From NCBI RefSeq assembly GCF_000744225.1, contig NZ_JQLN01000001.1, positions 62,001 to 126,000 of the forward strand: DNA of 64,000 nt, in the 5' to 3' direction. A program made the translations under genes and the position numbers. The stretch is from Kitasatospora mediocidica KCTC 9733 (GTDB lineage: Bacteria > Actinomycetota > Actinomycetes > Streptomycetales > Streptomycetaceae). The notes beneath the pieces are model-generated. The model saw only the letters and a list, made by a program, of their open reading frames with translations, was not told where the DNA came from and did no database searches. How positions within the stretch are numbered: the first letter of the stretch is position 1; each line of letters starts with the position of its first letter. Positions 43,301 to 50,948 of this stretch are shown here, one piece after another.

Positions 43301-43934
43301 CCATGGCAGCCGCCGCCTGGACCTGCGCCACCGGTCTGAGCCAGTGCCCCACAGGGAGCAACGAGACGGCCCGCTCGGCGAGTTCGATCACCGCGGACGG
43401 GTCCTTCGGCGTCCTCCGACTCATGTTCCGGGACTGCGCGTGGGCGATGACGGCCTGGAGTTCGGCCGGGGAGCCCGTCCAGCCCAGGCCGCCCCGGATG
43501 AACTCCGCTGCCCGCAGCAGCGCCTGCTCGCCCTCCCCGGCCAGCGCGCCGAACCCCTCCGGCGTGAACCGCTCGCGCCCGGCCGAGCACAGCGGCTCCG
43601 GCAGCAACACCGGAGCGCAGCGCGAGGTCACCTCCAGCCAGACCGCCGCGAACCGCAGCTCCGCCGCCTCCCCGCCGCACAGGCCCCGACACCAGGCGAG
43701 CAGCCCCAGCAGCTGCACGTTGAGCGGGCCGCTCATCCGCCCGGCCTGGCTGTCGGCCAGCAGTGCGGAGCGGGCGTCTTCCATCGGCTCCCCGAAGAGC
43801 GCCTCCCGCCGCACGTCCGCCACGTACGCCACGTCCCGCCCGGCGAAACCGAGCAGGCGCCGCACGAACTCCCGCTGCGGCTCCGGGAGATCCTCACCGA
43901 ACCATTGCCCCGCCATGCTCATATGATGAGCCAT
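40332..43934 (-). CDS. CHAT-domain (caspase-like) protease with TPR-like N-terminus
   Basis: About 1200 residues. The N-terminal 850 or so are all-helical TPR-like repeats. The C-terminal CHAT domain (about 900-1200) has the catalytic His in HPWLHFAGHA and the Cys in AYLSGCGTALG, with the family's GTLWPVRDDEA block after them. CHAT proteases are caspase relatives and act as cut-on-signal effectors, including in antiphage defence. ATG 43934 has GGAAG upstream; ATG 43925 is an alternative. It is first of three genes on this strand. Confidence 0.85.
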   Translation of the reverse strand: MAHHMSMAGQWFGEDLPEPQREFVRRLLGFAGRDVAYVADVRREALFGEPMEDARSALLADSQAGRMSGPLNVQLLGLLAWCRGLCGGEAAELRFAAVWLEVTSRCAPVLLPEPLCSAGRERFTPEGFGALAGEGEQALLRAAEFIRGGLGWTGSPAELQAVIAHAQSRNMSRRTPKDPSAVIELAERAVSLLPVGHWLRPVAQVQAAAAMGAVTIAAGGLSSGPALALLEEASAALPAGHPFESQYLTALQLHLTMRLLESGPLRPPPAADALRAVEIGRRALRLLVDDDPDRHLLLDTHQNALFGLLRTDPTDRALWAELLHYGGLNAAQHRGSPRQEAAVWSRLASILEALAQWNDDEGLLGELIRIAAEAYRIAPHGSPLRAQAGQQLGAAQVIRARRRGEPAALDEPAEVYRAVLTESAPPGAVEEPDDAAVRAAALLKAHAGLKEILEARYQFTGDEDARREAMHMASPPAPLPASAGATPLDDRMNRMNLAVSVLHEAMSAVSVRYLQAIDDRQPQVMRAAATDYLARVEEAVRISDDPVVLEMAAERRAKVEQWRAAADAIERGSPDTGEDLADLLALVGRDGTGDAAQPVGPGRDGARSGLPAYLLGPAGGTVLERTAGVAAERAIRSCGEERAAAWAIALDAARRLRTSQGVSPLALIRVVRPLARAAAELDDWPALAPALAAAVRVESALVSARLGPEDRERLTARYAAGLADASLAAALMAGEPAGQALARWESARGLLSAVRLDAIPDLGSLRREFPDAASGFEDARAALDRAQEGRPKNEEDRPSLPTEAGAVERHHRAAAAWEAQLAAVRALPGYEDFLLPPTPAHLRRLADRGTLVAISLHDRRSHAVLVAPKGIDVVPLPLLSFEQARAWLLRLVDAMTMLNRPGTDRDRAAGEVRELLTELWHKLAEPVLHALGHHGPPASPAERSRLWWVPSGAAVFLPLHAAGRFAGAQPVTGDSVLERVVSSCAPTLRSLHHARRRPAPASPPSVLAVAASGQAGQPGYLARVVDEAEDVLDEVRAGRLISGDRADWAGLVAGMAEHPWLHFAGHARTAVGSRDPARQSGLLLGDGTLLSPSTVGSLDLPGAELAYLSGCGTALGATRLLDESLHMAGTLHLAGYRDVIGTLWPVRDDEAGRIALAFYRELLAAAEYSPAHALDAAVRAARARTPDRPDLWASYQHIGP

Positions 43935-44294
43935 CAGCTTCCGGCCCACCTCGGATTCCGGCTAACCGCACAGCACTACTATTCGTACGCTTCCGGGGTG
44001 ATCGCGGTATGTGGGGGCCGTTCGGCGACCGAAGCCTTGCCACAGATGGAACCGGTCGGCGACCTGCACGGGGTTCGGCGCACCGCGCCGGGCGCCCTCC
44101 CATGGTGGAGTCGGTGTTGGAACTGTCCGAATGCCTTCCCGTGAGCCGGCGTTGAACGGCGTTCAGAGGTGACAGACCGCAACCGGAGCGACGACGTCGG
44201 CCGTGGTGCGGATCGTCGGAACGCTCATGGTTCCGGCCCCGGTCATGAGGGACCCCGCTCTTCTGCCTGACGGCCCCGTTCGTCACACTGAACC
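43935..44294. other. Intergenic region, no gene seen
   Basis: Divergent region between the CHAT operon and a membrane-protein gene. It contains a direct repeat of GGCGTT (about 44142-44163) but no clear promoter. No gene seen. Confidence 0.4.
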
Positions 44295-44903
44295 GTGCCT
44301 CGAACAGCCACCGTCACCTCGTCCCGGCAGGTCCGCCGCCTCACCACGATCGCGTTCTTCGGTCCGCCGGTGATCGTCGGGCTGTCGTTGCTGGCCGCCA
44401 ATCCGGACTGGAGCGGGCTCGGGCTGGTGCTCGGGACCCTCGCTCTGATCGCTACTCTCCTGCTGATGATGACCGCCGCGCCGAGCGGGTGGCTGCTCGT
44501 CGGCGGGGTGATCCTGGGGATCGCCGCGCTGTCCGTGCCGGGGCCGCTGCTGCAGGCAGAGGTGATGGCGCACCAGGGGCAGCGGGTGCAGGTCCGGGTC
44601 ACCTCGGTGAAGAGGTACCAGGGCAAGCACGGGCCGCAGTACACCTGCCTGCTGGAGCGGGTGGACGGCAAGCCGCTCAAGCACGCCGAGCTGGGCAACG
44701 ACTCCTGCGACGGGCCGGCGGAAGTCGGGCAGAGCCAGGACGTGCTCATCGACCCGCACGGCTGGACGGCGCCGGAACCGACCGATACGGACTACAGCGG
44801 GATCGACATCGCCGCCTGGTCCCTGCCGGTGGTTCTGGGGCTCTTCGAGCTGCTGGTCCGGCGGTCCCGGCGGGCCGGGCTGCGCCGGGTCGGGGGCCGC
44901 TGA
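44295..44903 (+). CDS. Membrane protein, hypothetical
   Basis: A 202-residue protein with three N-terminal hydrophobic segments, an extracytoplasmic domain with two Cys (YTCLLERVDGK and NDSCDGP, a likely disulfide) and a C-terminal membrane helix (AAWSLPVVLGLFELLV) with a basic tail. Start GTG 44295. Divergent from the CHAT gene. Function unknown. Confidence 0.65.
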   Translation: MPRTATVTSSRQVRRLTTIAFFGPPVIVGLSLLAANPDWSGLGLVLGTLALIATLLLMMTAAPSGWLLVGGVILGIAALSVPGPLLQAEVMAHQGQRVQVRVTSVKRYQGKHGPQYTCLLERVDGKPLKHAELGNDSCDGPAEVGQSQDVLIDPHGWTAPEPTDTDYSGIDIAAWSLPVVLGLFELLVRRSRRAGLRRVGGR

Positions 44904-45167
44904 TGGCGCGCGGGTCCCGCAGGAACGTGGCCTGGCCTGCGCACGTGGTGCGGCGGCACGCCCGGACAGCCGCGCTCGCCCCCCTGCCGATGGCGGGCAT
45001 CGGCGTGCTCGCCACCCTTCAAAGAGCCCCATCAGAGCACGCGGCCCGGCCCTGCCACAACACCTCGCCGTCACTGTCCGTTGACAGGGAAGTTAGCGTT
45101 CTGTTCGCGTTGGCCTGCGGCGACTGGATTGGTTGGCAAACGATCAGGCCAGAGGGGTGGCTCTCCG

Positions 45168-45707
45168 TCACATAGGGAGCGAGAACAGCCGTACGGGCCC
45201 GGCGGGCCAATGGGCGTCGTCGCGTAGGGGCATCGTCATGGTCCGCAGCGGCATCGTCACCAGGCGGTCTTCAGGCTGTTCGACGAGTACGTGGGTGTCG
45301 AGCGGGTGCCATCCGAGGTGCTGGTAGAGCGACACGAGGGGAGGTCGGCAGAACAGGAGTGCGTGCTGAGGACCCATCGTGCGGGCGTGCTCCAGGGCAG
45401 CCGTGACGACGAGCCCAGCCAGACCCTGACCTTGCATGCCGGGTGACACGGCCACCCCGCCGACGCCCACCACCTCTGTCTTGGTGTCGCCGATCGCAAC
45501 AGGCAGTCGTAGCAGGCCAGTGTGTGCCACGAGCCGGTCTTCGTGTCTGATGCCGAAGTGTTCCTCTTTCGGCAACCAGGTCAGACCGGCCGAGGCGACG
45601 CCGAAGGGATCATCGCCGTTGCCGAGGATCTCCTCCTGGTCCGCCTTCGTGTACTGGAGGAGCCGCACCGCAGTGGGTGTCGCAGAGGACCAGTTCTCAT
45701 CAGACAT
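45168..45707 (-). CDS. GNAT-family N-acetyltransferase
   Basis: A 179-residue GNAT acetyltransferase. The acetyl-CoA loop is in VVGVGGVAVSPGMQGQGLAG (motif A, Q-G-x-G-x-A-like), followed by EHARTMGPQHALLFCRPPLV and LYQHLGWHPLD. Subgroup resembles aminoglycoside 2'-type acetyltransferases only loosely. ATG 45707 behind GGGA. Substrate unknown. Confidence 0.8.
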   Translation of the reverse strand: MSDENWSSATPTAVRLLQYTKADQEEILGNGDDPFGVASAGLTWLPKEEHFGIRHEDRLVAHTGLLRLPVAIGDTKTEVVGVGGVAVSPGMQGQGLAGLVVTAALEHARTMGPQHALLFCRPPLVSLYQHLGWHPLDTHVLVEQPEDRLVTMPLRTMTMPLRDDAHWPAGPVRLFSLPM

Positions 45708-45817
45708 TCCCACATGATGATCTCTCCGCCGAGCACTGGCCAAGCCGTTTCTCGGCCGACACTGGGCGCTGTCGCTCCCGATCGGCAGTACGTCCCCTCG
45801 TACGACTGGGTTCGCTG

Positions 45818-46010
45818 TCAAACGCCTCGCTTGGATGACAACGGACAGTCGCCCTGGTTGTAGTCGTGGTCCGCGCGCACGAAGGTGCCGTCGTCGACGT
45901 AGGCATCGCGGTCGTCCCGGCAGGAGGCGCAGTGGCACTGCGCGCTCCAGGTGAGCCGGGCGGCCGGAGTCGGCTCTCGGATGCCGGGCCCGAGGCTCCA
46001 CGGACGGACC
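45818..46010 (-). pseudogene. Cys-rich peptide relative, start lost
   Basis: The frame TPAARLTWSAQCHCASCRDD, RDAYVDDGTFVRADHDYNQG, ending KRGV and TGA closely matches the 43-residue peptide at 53044 (TWSAQWHCASCRDGCDAYEV). A TGA about 15 codons upstream with no start codon in between shows that its 5' end was lost. Confidence 0.5.
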
Positions 46011-46165
46011 GGACGTCACGGCCGGAGCGGCGGGGGTGGGTTCCGATACGAGGTCGGTTCCCATGCGCACGTGTGGTTGGGGAGCCCGGGCCGATGTCCG
46101 GCCCACAGCGCATATCGCGGCGTACCGGAAAACGCATACACCGCCGCAACACCGCAGCCGTTTGA

Positions 46166-46882
46166 ATGTGTCCCATGGACCACATCACCTCGCTTCCGAC
46201 ACAGTCGGTCCGTCGCGCGCACCGGACCGTGCTCGGCGGCCTGGCGCTGCTCGCCGCGGCGTTCGTCGGCTTCTACGCGCAGCGGCCGCTCGGCCACCAC
46301 GGCAACCGGCTGCACTCCTACCTCGACACGATCAACGGGGTCGTCTTCCTCACCGTGCTCGCGCTGCCCCTGGCGGCGCTGACCATGCGGCTGCTGACCC
46401 GCCGTCGTGCCCACGCCGGCACCGCGCCGGCGTGGGCACGACGCGCCTCGCTGGCGGAGGTCGGCATCGTCTACGGGACTCTGCCGTGGGTGTGGATGAC
46501 CATGCTGCCGGGCGCCCAGGCCGGCCCGAACGCTCCGACACGGGTGAGTCTGGTACCGCTACGGGACCTGATCGCGACCGTCGAGGCAGGCCCCGGGTCC
46601 GCGATCGTCCAGGTCGGCGGGAATCTGCTGGTCTTCGCGGCGCTGGGATTCTTCGGCCCAGTACGGTTCGCGGCGCTGGCCTCGGTACAGCGGGTCGCAG
46701 CGCTCGCGGCAGCCTGCTCGACGGCAATCGAGGTCCTGCAGTACGTACTCCAGCTGGACCGCGTGTCCTCGGTGGACGACGTACTGGTCAACACCGCGGG
46801 CGCAGCGCTGGCCGCACTGGCCTCCCGACGCTGGTGGCGCGGCACCACCTCTGAACCGGGGCCTGCGGCTGGCAGGGCGTGA
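46166..46882 (+). CDS. VanZ-family membrane protein
   Basis: About 238 residues. The VanZ-like core is present: VPLRDLIATV, VGGNLLVFAALGFFGP, IEVLQYVLQLDRVSSVDDVL, then NTAGAALAAL. Two hydrophobic segments precede it. VanZ-like proteins occur next to glycopeptide-resistance and cell-wall genes, but no such genes are here. ATG 46175 is an alternative start; neither has a strong RBS. Confidence 0.82.
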   Translation: MCPMDHITSLPTQSVRRAHRTVLGGLALLAAAFVGFYAQRPLGHHGNRLHSYLDTINGVVFLTVLALPLAALTMRLLTRRRAHAGTAPAWARRASLAEVGIVYGTLPWVWMTMLPGAQAGPNAPTRVSLVPLRDLIATVEAGPGSAIVQVGGNLLVFAALGFFGPVRFAALASVQRVAALAAACSTAIEVLQYVLQLDRVSSVDDVLVNTAGAALAALASRRWWRGTTSEPGPAAGRA

Positions 46883-47206
46883 GCAACGGACCGGACCCGG
46901 CGCACCATGCGCTCGGACGGCTCCTCGTCCGCGAGGGCGGGGTCGTTGTCGCGGACCTTGGTGGCCGATCCGGCCGCGCCCGCCTCGGCCACCGTGGCGC
47001 TCATGTCGATCGACGAGGGCGTCCCAGGACAGCGGCATGCCCTGGGACGCGAGCAAGGCCAACAACAGCACCACCGTGGCCCTCGGCCGCCAGCCTGCCG
47101 GGGCGGTCCCCGGCCGCAGGGCCCGCGACACGGCCCCGCGACACGGCCCGATCGACCTCCGCGGAGCCGTTTCAGCGCTCGGCGCTCGGCGCTCCGCGCT
47201 CGGGTC
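46883..47206. other. Intergenic region, no gene seen
   Basis: Between convergent genes. No coherent frame; a short GCGCTCGGCGCTC repeat near 47176-47195 is the only structure noted. Confidence 0.4.
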
Positions 47207-47926
47207 TCAGGGTGAGGGAACGAGTGGAGCCAACGCGCCGGGCCGCACAGCACCTGCGGCGGCCGAACCGTTCAGCAGTTCGGCCAGGTCGTGAGGGTGC
47301 GCCTGCTCGGTGGTCGCCGTCGCTGCGGTGATCCGGTCCAGCCGGAAGCCCCGGCCGGCCTGCCGGGTGCGGCACCAGGCGATGAGGTACCACCGACCGC
47401 CGGCGGTGAGCAGCCCGGCCGGTTCCACCCATCGGTCGCTCTCGCGTCCCCCCGCGTCCTGGTAGGACAGCCGCAGTACCGTGCGGTTGGCCAACGCCCG
47501 TTCCACTTCGGCCCGGACCGCGGAGTCGGTGCGGGCCGGTAGTGCGACGATCCGCGCGGCGAAGTCCTGGGCGGCCGCCAGGGCGGGACCGGTCACCGAG
47601 GCAGCGATCTTCTGGGACGCCGCGCGGGCCGCGCGTCCGTAGGGGGTGGAGGCGTCGACCAGGGCGAGTGCGGCGACCAGGGCGGACGCCTCCTCGGCGG
47701 TGAAGTGGATCGGGGGCAGGGTCATCGCCGGGTCGATCGACCAACCACCACCCCGCCCTGCCGCTGCGCGTACCGGAACGCCAGTCTCCATCAGCGTTTT
47801 GAGGTCACGCTGCACCGTGCGCGTGCTGGTCTCCAACCGCGCGGCGAGCGCGGCGACCGTCAGCTGCCGCGGCGCTGCCGCGCGCAACTCCTCCACCAAC
47901 GCATAGAGCCGAGAAGTGCGCTTCAT
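47207..47926 (-). CDS. WYL-domain transcriptional regulator
   Basis: A 239-residue YafY/DeoR-like regulator: N-terminal HTH (TVAALAARLETSTRTVQRDL), a middle helical region, and the WYL domain (VEPAGLLTAGGRWYLIAWCR with the W-Y-L core, and FRLDRITAATAT). Ten bases downstream of the esterase gene on the same strand, so the two form an operon and the regulator may control it. Confidence 0.85.
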   Translation of the reverse strand: MKRTSRLYALVEELRAAAPRQLTVAALAARLETSTRTVQRDLKTLMETGVPVRAAAGRGGGWSIDPAMTLPPIHFTAEEASALVAALALVDASTPYGRAARAASQKIAASVTGPALAAAQDFAARIVALPARTDSAVRAEVERALANRTVLRLSYQDAGGRESDRWVEPAGLLTAGGRWYLIAWCRTRQAGRGFRLDRITAATATTEQAHPHDLAELLNGSAAAGAVRPGALAPLVPSP

Positions 47927-47936
47927 CAGACAGACG

Positions 47937-48875
47937 TTACCGTCCCGCGCCGGCCAGGAAGTCGTGCTGGCGCCGCTGTTCGCGTTCGGTGACGGTCAGC
48001 GGGAACAGGGTGAAACCGTGCATCGCCCCGGCGACGACGCCGAGTTGTACGAGTGACCCAGCCGCCCGCCACCGCTGGGCCAGGAAGAGCGAGTCGTCCA
48101 GCAGCGGATCCTCGGTGCCGACGACCATCCGGGCGGGCGGCAGGCCGGTCAGGTCGGCGAAGAGCGGCGAGACCTCCGGAGCTCGGCGCTGCTCCGCTCC
48201 CATCCCTGGCAGGAACAGTTCGTAACTGCCCCGCAGTGCGTCGGTGTTGCTCAGCAGCCGCCGGGAGCCGAAGGACCGCTGGCTCGGTGTCATAGACAGG
48301 TCGTACGCGCCGAAGAGCAGGTGGGCGGCCCGGAAGGCGCCGGTGATGCCGTGCCGGTCACGAAGGCGCAGCAGGGTCAGGACGCTCAGATGGGCACCGG
48401 CCGATTCGCCGCCGATCAGCAGCCGCCGGGTGCCGAACTCGGCGGCCGCGTTCTCCACCAGCCACCGCGCGGCCGCTTCGCAGTCGTCGGGTCCGGCGGG
48501 GAACGGGTGCTCCGGCGCCAGCCGGTAGTCCACGCTCACCACGGCAAGCCGCGCCTCCACCGCGAGCCGCCACAGCCTCTCGTCCTGCCCGCCCGCCGAG
48601 CCGAACGCCCAACCACCGCCGTGGATGTGCAGGTAGACGCCCTCGGCGTCGTCCGGTACGAACGTCCGGACCCGTACCCCGCCGGCCACCAAGCGATCGT
48701 GGCCCTGCGGCAGTCTCACCGGTGGCGTGTCGCCGCCAAGCCGGTTGCCCCGCAGCAGCGCCATGGTGGCGGCGTCCAGCACCGCCCCGCGAGGCGGACG
48801 GCTCGCGGCTGCGGCCTCGAACTGCTCGTTGAACGCCAGGGTCTCGGCCAGGATGTCTTCGTCGGTGATCGTCAT
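47937..48875 (-). CDS. HSL-type alpha/beta hydrolase (esterase)
   Basis: A 312-residue esterase of the hormone-sensitive-lipase family. Oxyanion HGGGW, nucleophile GESAG, Asp in MVVGTEDPLLDD, His in GAMHGFTLF. ATG 48875. It is the first gene of a two-gene operon with the WYL regulator. Confidence 0.88.
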   Translation of the reverse strand: MTITDEDILAETLAFNEQFEAAAASRPPRGAVLDAATMALLRGNRLGGDTPPVRLPQGHDRLVAGGVRVRTFVPDDAEGVYLHIHGGGWAFGSAGGQDERLWRLAVEARLAVVSVDYRLAPEHPFPAGPDDCEAAARWLVENAAAEFGTRRLLIGGESAGAHLSVLTLLRLRDRHGITGAFRAAHLLFGAYDLSMTPSQRSFGSRRLLSNTDALRGSYELFLPGMGAEQRRAPEVSPLFADLTGLPPARMVVGTEDPLLDDSLFLAQRWRAAGSLVQLGVVAGAMHGFTLFPLTVTEREQRRQHDFLAGAGR

Positions 48876-49141
48876 GGGACGACCGTCGCAGCTCTTCGCG
48901 ACAACACCCTGTCACCTTTTCCAGGTGACCTGCATCACAGGAGGGAGGTGCCCATCACCACACGGCGCGGTCCGGAGTGAGATTTCGTCCGCCCCCGGCC
49001 GCCTGCTCCCACCCGTCGGTAGCTGGATTGGGCAGGGGCGCCCGCGACGTGAAGATCCCGCCGGGCCTTGGGGATCGGGCGGGATCTGGTGACTGTCACA
49101 TGTCGCGTGTCGGGTTCAGCCCGTGGGGGTGTGGGGCGCAG

Positions 49142-50176
49142 TCAGAGCCGGAACGGGTTTCCTCCCTGGGCTGCGATGAGGTACCAGGCGGTGGCGCCGG
49201 TGTGCAGGGCGGCGTAGTAGGTGTCGCCTTCGCCGGTGATCAGGCCGTCCTGGGAGGCGGCGACGATTCCGGCGCCGTCGGTGTTGGGCGCGCTGTGCTG
49301 GGCCAGTTCCAGGGTCTTGAGCAGGGTGGCGGCCTTGGCGTCGTCGCCGGCTGCGCCGCGCTGGTTGTAGGCGGCCAGGAGGTGGGCGGTGCCTTCGAAC
49401 CAGACCTTGCTGGTGTCGGCACCACTGAAACTGACGCCGACGAACGGGCCGTCTGCGGCGGCCATCCGGCCCGCGGCCCAGTCGACGGCCGGTGAGTAGG
49501 CGGGGTCCAGGGTGGCCAGGTAGCTCCAGGTCTGGACGTCTTCGGGCTCGACGTCCTGGTTGGTGGTGACGCCGTCGAGCCCGGTGCCCGTCCACAGGTG
49601 GCCGTTGGCCGCCTGCATGGACTTGACGAAGGCGAAGGCGTCCTTCGAGCGGTCCGCCCAGGTGTGGTCGCCACTGGCGGTGGCCAGCATGGCGAAGAAC
49701 GCGCCGGTGTCGATGTTGTGCTCGGTGGCCTTCCAGGTGATGGGGACCATCGTGGCGCCGGTGCCGTCGTCGTTGCGCAGTCCTCCGGTGTAGCCGCCGT
49801 TGCCGCGCGTGTCGGCGGTGTTGGTCTGGATCCAGTTGGCGATCTTCAGAGCGCCGTCGAGGAAACGCTGCTGGCCGGTCGCGTGGTACAGGCGGGTGAG
49901 GGCCATGCCGGCCCAGGCCATGTTGCCGGTGTAGACGGAGGACCCTCCGACGTACGGAGCGCCGGTGGCGGTGACGAAGGGGGTCGGCTCGTAGGAAGCA
50001 CGCAGGCGGCCGTCAGGGCTGATGTCGTGGGCTTGCGCATAGAGGAGGCTGTCACCCATGGCGATGGCGTGGCTCACGTCGTCGCCGCCGCTTCGTTGGA
50101 GGAAAGCGGTGATGACCAGCGCATTGTCATGCTGCACCTGTTGCACTTGCGGAGGCGCCGGCGTGCGGATCGCCAC
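49142..50176 (-). CDS. Secreted-type (alpha/alpha)6-barrel protein, signal peptide missing
   Basis: About 344 residues with repeated helical hairpins of an (alpha/alpha) toroid: YTGNMAWAGMALTRLYHATG, RFLDGALKIANWIQTNTADT, ATEHNIDTGAFFAML, YYAALHTGATAWYLIAAQGG. Such proteins include glycan hydrolases or lyases and are normally exported. Here the frame begins at GTG 50176 directly after a Nudix tail fragment, with no signal peptide. It may have been truncated at its 5' end. Enzyme specificity unknown. Confidence 0.6.
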   Translation of the reverse strand: MAIRTPAPPQVQQVQHDNALVITAFLQRSGGDDVSHAIAMGDSLLYAQAHDISPDGRLRASYEPTPFVTATGAPYVGGSSVYTGNMAWAGMALTRLYHATGQQRFLDGALKIANWIQTNTADTRGNGGYTGGLRNDDGTGATMVPITWKATEHNIDTGAFFAMLATASGDHTWADRSKDAFAFVKSMQAANGHLWTGTGLDGVTTNQDVEPEDVQTWSYLATLDPAYSPAVDWAAGRMAAADGPFVGVSFSGADTSKVWFEGTAHLLAAYNQRGAAGDDAKAATLLKTLELAQHSAPNTDGAGIVAASQDGLITGEGDTYYAALHTGATAWYLIAAQGGNPFRL

Positions 50177-50209
50177 CGTCCCGCCGGCCCGGAGTGTACG
50201 GACGGGGTG

Positions 50210-50257
50210 TCAGCGCCACTGGCAGGAGGCGCCAGCCATCGCCGGGAGCGGCACCGG
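50210..50257 (-). pseudogene. Nudix hydrolase C-terminal tail fragment
   Basis: The final codons (PVPLPAMAGASCQWR and stop) match the tail of the Nudix genes at 14981 and 26255. Homology ends after about 16 codons. It lies at the lost 5' end of the toroid-fold gene, so it may mark a recombination point. Confidence 0.4.
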
Positions 50258-50347
50258 GCCGCTGGTGGTAGCGGTGGCGGGTCGGGCGGCCGTCGCAGGG
50301 TGGTTCCCCGGTGCCCTTCCGGGCTGACGGCTGGTCGCAAAATACTT

Positions 50348-50375
50348 TGAAACATTTACCCACCCTTGCTCCGTC
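50348..50375 (+). promoter_or_regulatory. Possible ECF promoter before sigma gene
   Basis: TGAAAC (50348-50353) and CGTC (50372-50375), 18 bases apart, resemble an AAC/CGTC ECF-type promoter 34 bases before the sigma-factor start, suggesting autoregulation. Confidence 0.3.
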
Positions 50376-50408
50376 ATAGGGCGGATACCGCGAAGGACGG
50401 AGGAGGCA

Positions 50409-50948
50409 GTGGGGACAGCTCGACGGCGGGCAGCCTTGGAGGAGGAGTTCGTCGCGTTCGCGACGACTCGCAAAGGGCAGCTCTACCGGTCGGCGTACTT
50501 CCTGACCGGGGGTGACGGTCACCTGGCCGAGGACCTGGTACAGGAGACGCTCGGGCGGATGTACGGCCAGTGGCACCGGCTGCACCGGCCCGAGTGGGCC
50601 GGGCGGATCGATAATCCGGCCGGCTATGCGCAGACCGTGCTGGTACGCGAGTACCTGACGCACCAGCGCAAGCGGAGCAGCAGCGAGCGGCCCAGTCAGG
50701 TGCTGCCGGAAGTGGCGGTCCGCGAGCCGGACGCGGCGCTGCGGCAGGCGCTGGTCGGCGCGTTGGCGCAGTTGCCGCCGCGGGACCGGGCCGTGGTGGT
50801 GCTCCGGTACTGGGAGGACCGCAGCGTGGAGGAGACAGCGGCGATCGTCAAGGACAGTTCAGCGGCAGTGCGCACCAGGTGCACTCGGGCGCTGGCGCGG
50901 TTGCGGGTGTTGTTGGGCAGCGATCTCGAGGAGTTGGTGAGGCAGTGA
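50409..50948 (+). CDS. SigE-type ECF sigma factor
   Basis: A 179-residue sigma-70 of the SigE subgroup. Region 2: FATTRKGQLYRSAYFLTGGD and LAEDLVQETLGRMYGQWHRL. Region 4: LAQLPPRDRAVVVLRYWEDR, SVEETAAIVKDSSAAVRTRC. GTG 50409. The last codons overlap the LCP gene (GTGA), so both are co-translated. Confidence 0.88.
   Translation: MGTARRRAALEEEFVAFATTRKGQLYRSAYFLTGGDGHLAEDLVQETLGRMYGQWHRLHRPEWAGRIDNPAGYAQTVLVREYLTHQRKRSSSERPSQVLPEVAVREPDAALRQALVGALAQLPPRDRAVVVLRYWEDRSVEETAAIVKDSSAAVRTRCTRALARLRVLLGSDLEELVRQ

Noticed and set aside
49090..49105. GTGACTGTCAC palindrome after the toroid-fold gene
   Set aside because: Short, no T-run or neighbouring regulator; not supportable as operator or terminator.
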